From the IMG/VR virus record IMGVR_UViG_3300020061_000055, positions 1 to 33,057 of that record: a stretch of 33,057 nt of DNA; one strand, written 5' to 3'. Source of the stretch: a virus. The notes under the pieces are model-generated. The model ran no database searches and was not told the origin of the DNA. It saw nothing but the letters and a program-made list of their open reading frames with translations. Of the stretch, positions 29,641 to 33,057 are shown piece by piece (position 1 is the stretch's first letter; each line of letters begins with the position of its first letter). Position numbers and translations under genes: made by a program.

Positions 29641-32600
29641 ATGCCATTAGATCCTGAAAAATACAAGGCGCTCAGTCTTAATCCTAATAAATATGCCTCT
29701 ATGGCTAAGGGTGCTACTGCGCCTCAGATTACAGAACCTACAGTAGATACTCCATATTCAGGTATAATCAGTGGTGATAATCCTTTCATGCAATTTGGAG
29801 GTAAATCTAGGTATCCTGGTGAACAACATCAGATGTCTATCGTTAAGGGCATACCTGAGAATATAGATAAACTTAGAAATGTTATTACAGATCAGGCATC
29901 TAAGGTTCCAGTAGTAGGACCAGAGTTAGCTAGATGGGGTAGTATTGTTACTGAGGCATTAAGAGTTCCAGCAGAGATTGCTAATGATCCTTTTGCTGTT
30001 GGAGGAATGTTAGCTAATAAACTTAATCCTTCTAAATTCAAAAGTTTATTTAAGTCTGCTCCTAAAGAGCCAGCTAAGATTCCTATAGTTCAGAAGACTC
30101 ATACTCCTGCTGATTATGCGATGGATAATGCTTATACTAAGGCTAAGGGAGGTGTAGTAACTCCGCAATTAAAAGAATTAGCTAAAGAAATTCCACCAAT
30201 TAAAAAGGAAATTCCAAGCATATCAAGTGAATCTAGAATATTTCTACCTAAAGATTTACAAGGTGGTAAACCTAGATTCAATATTGGACAGAAATCATGG
30301 ATTCCAGAATTTGAGAATGATGTAGATAAAGCCTTACTAATTATAGCCCAAAAGAGTCCTAGCAAACGTAATGCTGATTACATGAATTGGCTTAAGAAGT
30401 ATACTGGACTAGAAGAACTTGAATTAACTGCTGCTGGCACTAGAGTTAAGGATAAACTTAAAAATCATTTAGCTGGACTTAAAGAACAAGGTCAAGTTAA
30501 GGTTCCTCTATTACATGATCTTACTGTTACTAAACCTCTATCTAATAGGACTCTTACATTAGGTAATCAAGGAGGTAGTTTAGCTAAACCTAGAGTTAGA
30601 CTTAATAAGGATGGATCTTATACTGAGCTTCCACCTAAGACTGGTAAGGCTGCATTGGAGAGTGCTGATGATATTAATGAACTGAATCCAGAATTCAATG
30701 CTAGAATAGATGCTATGAAAGCTGATACAGCTCGTATGAAAGCTAATAATGCATTACCTCCTACTCCTGAGCAAATAGCTGAAACTAACAGATGGAATAT
30801 GATTCAGGAGAATCTTAGAAAAGGAGATGAAGTTAGAGCAGGTAAAGGATTACCTGATATTGAAGGTGAGATTGTTCCACAAGTAACACTAGGTGATACT
30901 GCCAATGATATAGAAGTTCCCAAAATACCTTTCACTGAGGGTCATGTAGGTGAGACTGCTAGAACTTTAGTTAGAAATGTTCAAAGGGAATTAAAATCTG
31001 TATTTACAGGCGATCCTACTGATATAACGGGAATGAATGAATTGATGCTTAAAGATAAGGATAATATAATTAAAGATCATATCATTCCTGGTAGAATTAA
31101 GGAATTAGTTAGAACTCTTAAAGAGAAGGCTAATTGGGGAAGGAAATTCTTTGCTGGTGATACTCTTCCAGGACAGAAGGAAGAGATGGAGGCTACTGCA
31201 AAATATCTTGAGAAAATTGCAGCAGATATGGAGGCTAATCCTACTATAGATAATCTATATAGATTAAGATCTAAAGTAAATAACATGCTAGATGAAGGAA
31301 TAGAATCGGCTGATGATATTGCAGGAGATGTTACTCCTAGAGTATTTATGCCTGAAACTGGTCCTGATGAAATAATAGGACATAGTAGTGGTGAAATGCC
31401 ACAAGTTCATTTAGCTGATGATGTAGGAGGTGGTAACATACCTCCTCCAAATCAGCCTATGAACCCGCCTAATAACGGGTCTGGTTGGCGTCCTACAGGC
31501 GTTCCTGCAAGCGTTCAAGAGGATTTATTAACGAACCCTGAAACGACATTTAGAGAGCTTGCTACGAAGCCTGAAGAATGGTTAGGACTGGCTCGTGCGC
31601 TTAAATCATCCTTTGACTTGTCAGCCCCTAGACAAGCTATGGGATTAGTAGGAACTAAGGCATTCTGGAAGTCTACTCCGCAACTGATTAAATCATTAGG
31701 AAATGATGCTTATGCTGCTAGTCAAGCTGCTATTACTAGAATGCCTCATACTGAATTAGGAATTGGAGATGGACTTAAATTAACTGATATTCATGGACAT
31801 TTGGGTATTAGAGAAGAAAACTTTGGTAATGCTCTAGCGGATACAATACCTATTATTAGAACCATAGTAAAGAAATCAGAACAATCTTATATTGGATTTC
31901 TGAATACTGTTAGAGCTCATAAGTATAATGATATGGTGGAGAAGGCTGTTAAGGCCGGAATGAATCCATATCAGAATCGTAATTTATCTAAGAATTTTGC
32001 AGAATATGTGAATAATTCTACAGGTAGGGGAGATTTAGGAACTTGGGAAAGGAATGCACATCAACTAAATACTTATTTATTTGCTCCTAGAAATATGTCA
32101 GCGACTCTAAGATCATTCAATTATCTTAATCCTAAGAGATTTATTAAACTTGATAAAGTTACTAGAGATGAAGCATTAACTAATTGGTTATCATTTGCAG
32201 GATTGAATGTTAGTATTCTAGGACTTGCTAAGGCAGGTGGAGCTGAAGTAGGTTGGAATCCAACTAAATCTAATTTTGGTAAAGTTAAGATTCACAATAC
32301 CACTTTTGATTTTACTGGAGGTAAAGGTAGTTATATTGCAGCTGCAGCACAGATGGCGGATAAAGGTTTAGATAGTATTCTAAAGAAGAAAAGAACTAGT
32401 AATAGAACTGGATTAGATGTTGCTGAGACTTTCTTTGAAAATAGGGCTGCACCTATTCCTGCTGTTGTTTTAACTATGCTTAAAGGAACTGACTTTGAAG
32501 GAGAACGAGCGGATTTAATTAAAGAGACTATGAAAGTATTCGTGCCTATGTTTGCTGAGAGTATGTATAGTGTTTCTAAGAATGATCCTGAACTTCTACC

Positions 32601-32733
32601 ATTAGCTGCTATATCTGATCTATTTGGTCAGGCTGCTAATAGTCGTAAAACTAAATTCAAGAAAGGAAAAGGAAGTTTATTTCCTACTATTCAACTTCCT
32701 TCTCCTCCTAGTGTTAGTTTACCTGGGTTCTAA
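29641..32733 (+). CDS. Large internal virion protein with polyvalent-type C-terminal domain (1030 aa)
   Basis: The N-terminal part (to about 590) is polar, lysine-rich and helical. A proline/asparagine hinge follows (NIPPPNQPMNPPNNGSG, about residues 599-615). The C-terminal part, about 640-1010, resembles a domain seen in large phage polyvalent and ejection proteins (LPD38-like, from memory): SFDLSAPRQAMGL, SYIGFLNTVRAHKYNDMV, AEYVNNSTGRGDLG, APRNMSATLRSFNYLNP, FGKVKIHNTTFDFTGGKG. Such proteins are usually carried in the head and delivered with DNA. No catalytic motif is evident. A cluster of CpG sites marks the hinge. Confidence 0.78.
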   Translation: MPLDPEKYKALSLNPNKYASMAKGATAPQITEPTVDTPYSGIISGDNPFMQFGGKSRYPGEQHQMSIVKGIPENIDKLRNVITDQASKVPVVGPELARWGSIVTEALRVPAEIANDPFAVGGMLANKLNPSKFKSLFKSAPKEPAKIPIVQKTHTPADYAMDNAYTKAKGGVVTPQLKELAKEIPPIKKEIPSISSESRIFLPKDLQGGKPRFNIGQKSWIPEFENDVDKALLIIAQKSPSKRNADYMNWLKKYTGLEELELTAAGTRVKDKLKNHLAGLKEQGQVKVPLLHDLTVTKPLSNRTLTLGNQGGSLAKPRVRLNKDGSYTELPPKTGKAALESADDINELNPEFNARIDAMKADTARMKANNALPPTPEQIAETNRWNMIQENLRKGDEVRAGKGLPDIEGEIVPQVTLGDTANDIEVPKIPFTEGHVGETARTLVRNVQRELKSVFTGDPTDITGMNELMLKDKDNIIKDHIIPGRIKELVRTLKEKANWGRKFFAGDTLPGQKEEMEATAKYLEKIAADMEANPTIDNLYRLRSKVNNMLDEGIESADDIAGDVTPRVFMPETGPDEIIGHSSGEMPQVHLADDVGGGNIPPPNQPMNPPNNGSGWRPTGVPASVQEDLLTNPETTFRELATKPEEWLGLARALKSSFDLSAPRQAMGLVGTKAFWKSTPQLIKSLGNDAYAASQAAITRMPHTELGIGDGLKLTDIHGHLGIREENFGNALADTIPIIRTIVKKSEQSYIGFLNTVRAHKYNDMVEKAVKAGMNPYQNRNLSKNFAEYVNNSTGRGDLGTWERNAHQLNTYLFAPRNMSATLRSFNYLNPKRFIKLDKVTRDEALTNWLSFAGLNVSILGLAKAGGAEVGWNPTKSNFGKVKIHNTTFDFTGGKGSYIAAAAQMADKGLDSILKKKRTSNRTGLDVAETFFENRAAPIPAVVLTMLKGTDFEGERADLIKETMKVFVPMFAESMYSVSKNDPELLPLAAISDLFGQAANSRKTKFKKGKGSLFPTIQLPSPPSVSLPGF

Positions 32734-32748
32734 TCTATAATTTTAATT

Positions 32749-32937
32749 CTAATGTCTGGTGAATTCTTTAAGGATTTCTCTTAGAACAATACACATTGCC
32801 GATTGTTTACTAGCCATAGATGCAATAGTATTCTCTATTCCTTCATCCTCTGTTTCATATTCCCTAGCCATTAGAGATGCTTCATTCTCCATAGTTTCCA
32901 GCAATTCATCTAGAAATACCCTCCTGGCATACTCCAT
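32749..32937 (-). CDS. Small acidic helical protein (62 aa)
   Basis: Begins MEYARRVFLDELLETMENEA and is wholly helical and acidic, with one cysteine. It is transcribed toward the end of the late operon, and the stop codons of the two converging genes are 15 bp apart with no terminator stem visible. GGAGG lies in the start region (ATGGAGTATGCCAGGAGGG), so the exact start could be slightly later. Function unknown. Confidence 0.6.
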   Translation of the reverse strand: MEYARRVFLDELLETMENEASLMAREYETEDEGIENTIASMASKQSAMCIVLREILKEFTRH

Positions 32938-32938
32938 A

Positions 32939-33057
32939 TTAATTATTCTCTATATAAGACTTAATTTCAGGTCTATCAACTCTAAGTCGATACCAAATCT
33001 TCCCACCTATTTGATCTATCGTTAGAGTATTCTGTTGAATCATGAGTTGGGCTATGT
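32939..33057 (-). CDS. Partial gene, C-terminal end only (unknown)
   Basis: The frame is open from the window edge to TAA at 32941-32939 and ends MIQQNTLTIDQIGGKIWYRL plus RVDRPEIKSYIENN. An internal ATG at 33043 has no ribosome site, and codons upstream stay open to the edge, so the true start is probably outside the window. It lies 1 bp upstream of the 62-aa gene in the same direction. No family can be named from 39 residues. Confidence 0.5.
   Translation of the reverse strand, partial: IAQLMIQQNTLTIDQIGGKIWYRLRVDRPEIKSYIENN

Overview
The window is part of the genome of a tailed double-stranded DNA bacteriophage (Caudoviricetes). The virion genes suggest a short-tailed, podovirus-like particle: terminase, portal, scaffold, HK97-type capsid, a nozzle-like protein, fibres, a beta-helix tailspike and three large internal/ejection-type proteins follow one another, with no tape measure, sheath or long-tail tube protein visible. 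The DNA is AT-rich. Three near-consensus sigma70 promoters (TTGACA, 17-bp spacer, TAAGAT/TACTAT/TATACT) and ordinary Shine-Dalgarno sites point to a host with a standard housekeeping sigma factor and argue against Bacteroidota. The host cannot otherwise be named. No integrase, repressor, DNA polymerase or endolysin is recognised, so lifestyle is open.

Left arm (1-5926, minus strand). A promoter at 3702-3730 drives a run of mostly small genes: a winged-helix-like protein (probable regulator), two small zinc-ribbon proteins, several unknowns, and at the far left a large gene cut by the window edge that fuses an SprT-like metalloprotease to an SNF2-type helicase. A second promoter (5547-5575) drives a 207-aa protein with an acidic tail and two tiny downstream genes. 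Between the two units, 3731-4526 has no gene. It holds two near-identical 19-bp operator-like sites in inverted orientation around an AT-rich core, and several hairpins.

Centre (5927-7016). About 1.1 kb has no credible gene. It contains hairpins and short repeats, including a set spaced by 42 bp, and ends with a promoter (6840-6868) reading into the late operon. This is the natural place to look for an origin, packaging site or control region.

Right arm (7017-32733, plus strand). One long, tightly packed operon, with many stop/start overlaps, encodes packaging (small and large terminase), small head-associated proteins, portal, scaffold, major capsid, decoration-like protein, connector proteins, nozzle, fibres, a holin-like membrane protein, a CheY-like receiver protein, a GNAT-like protein, a tailspike, and three large ejection-type proteins. 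The only sizeable intergenic gaps in this operon flank the capsid and decoration genes. All three can fold into strong RNA stems, two of them covering the Shine-Dalgarno site of the next gene. The head-tail connector gene at 18173 carries a one-base frameshift. After 32733 the strand switches back: one complete and one cut minus-strand gene close the window.

Main points for follow-up: the intact CheY-like receiver in the late operon, the SprT-SNF2 fusion, the RNA structures around the capsid genes, the paired operators, the phased repeats before the terminase, and the unusual number of zinc-ribbon proteins, including one inside the portal.
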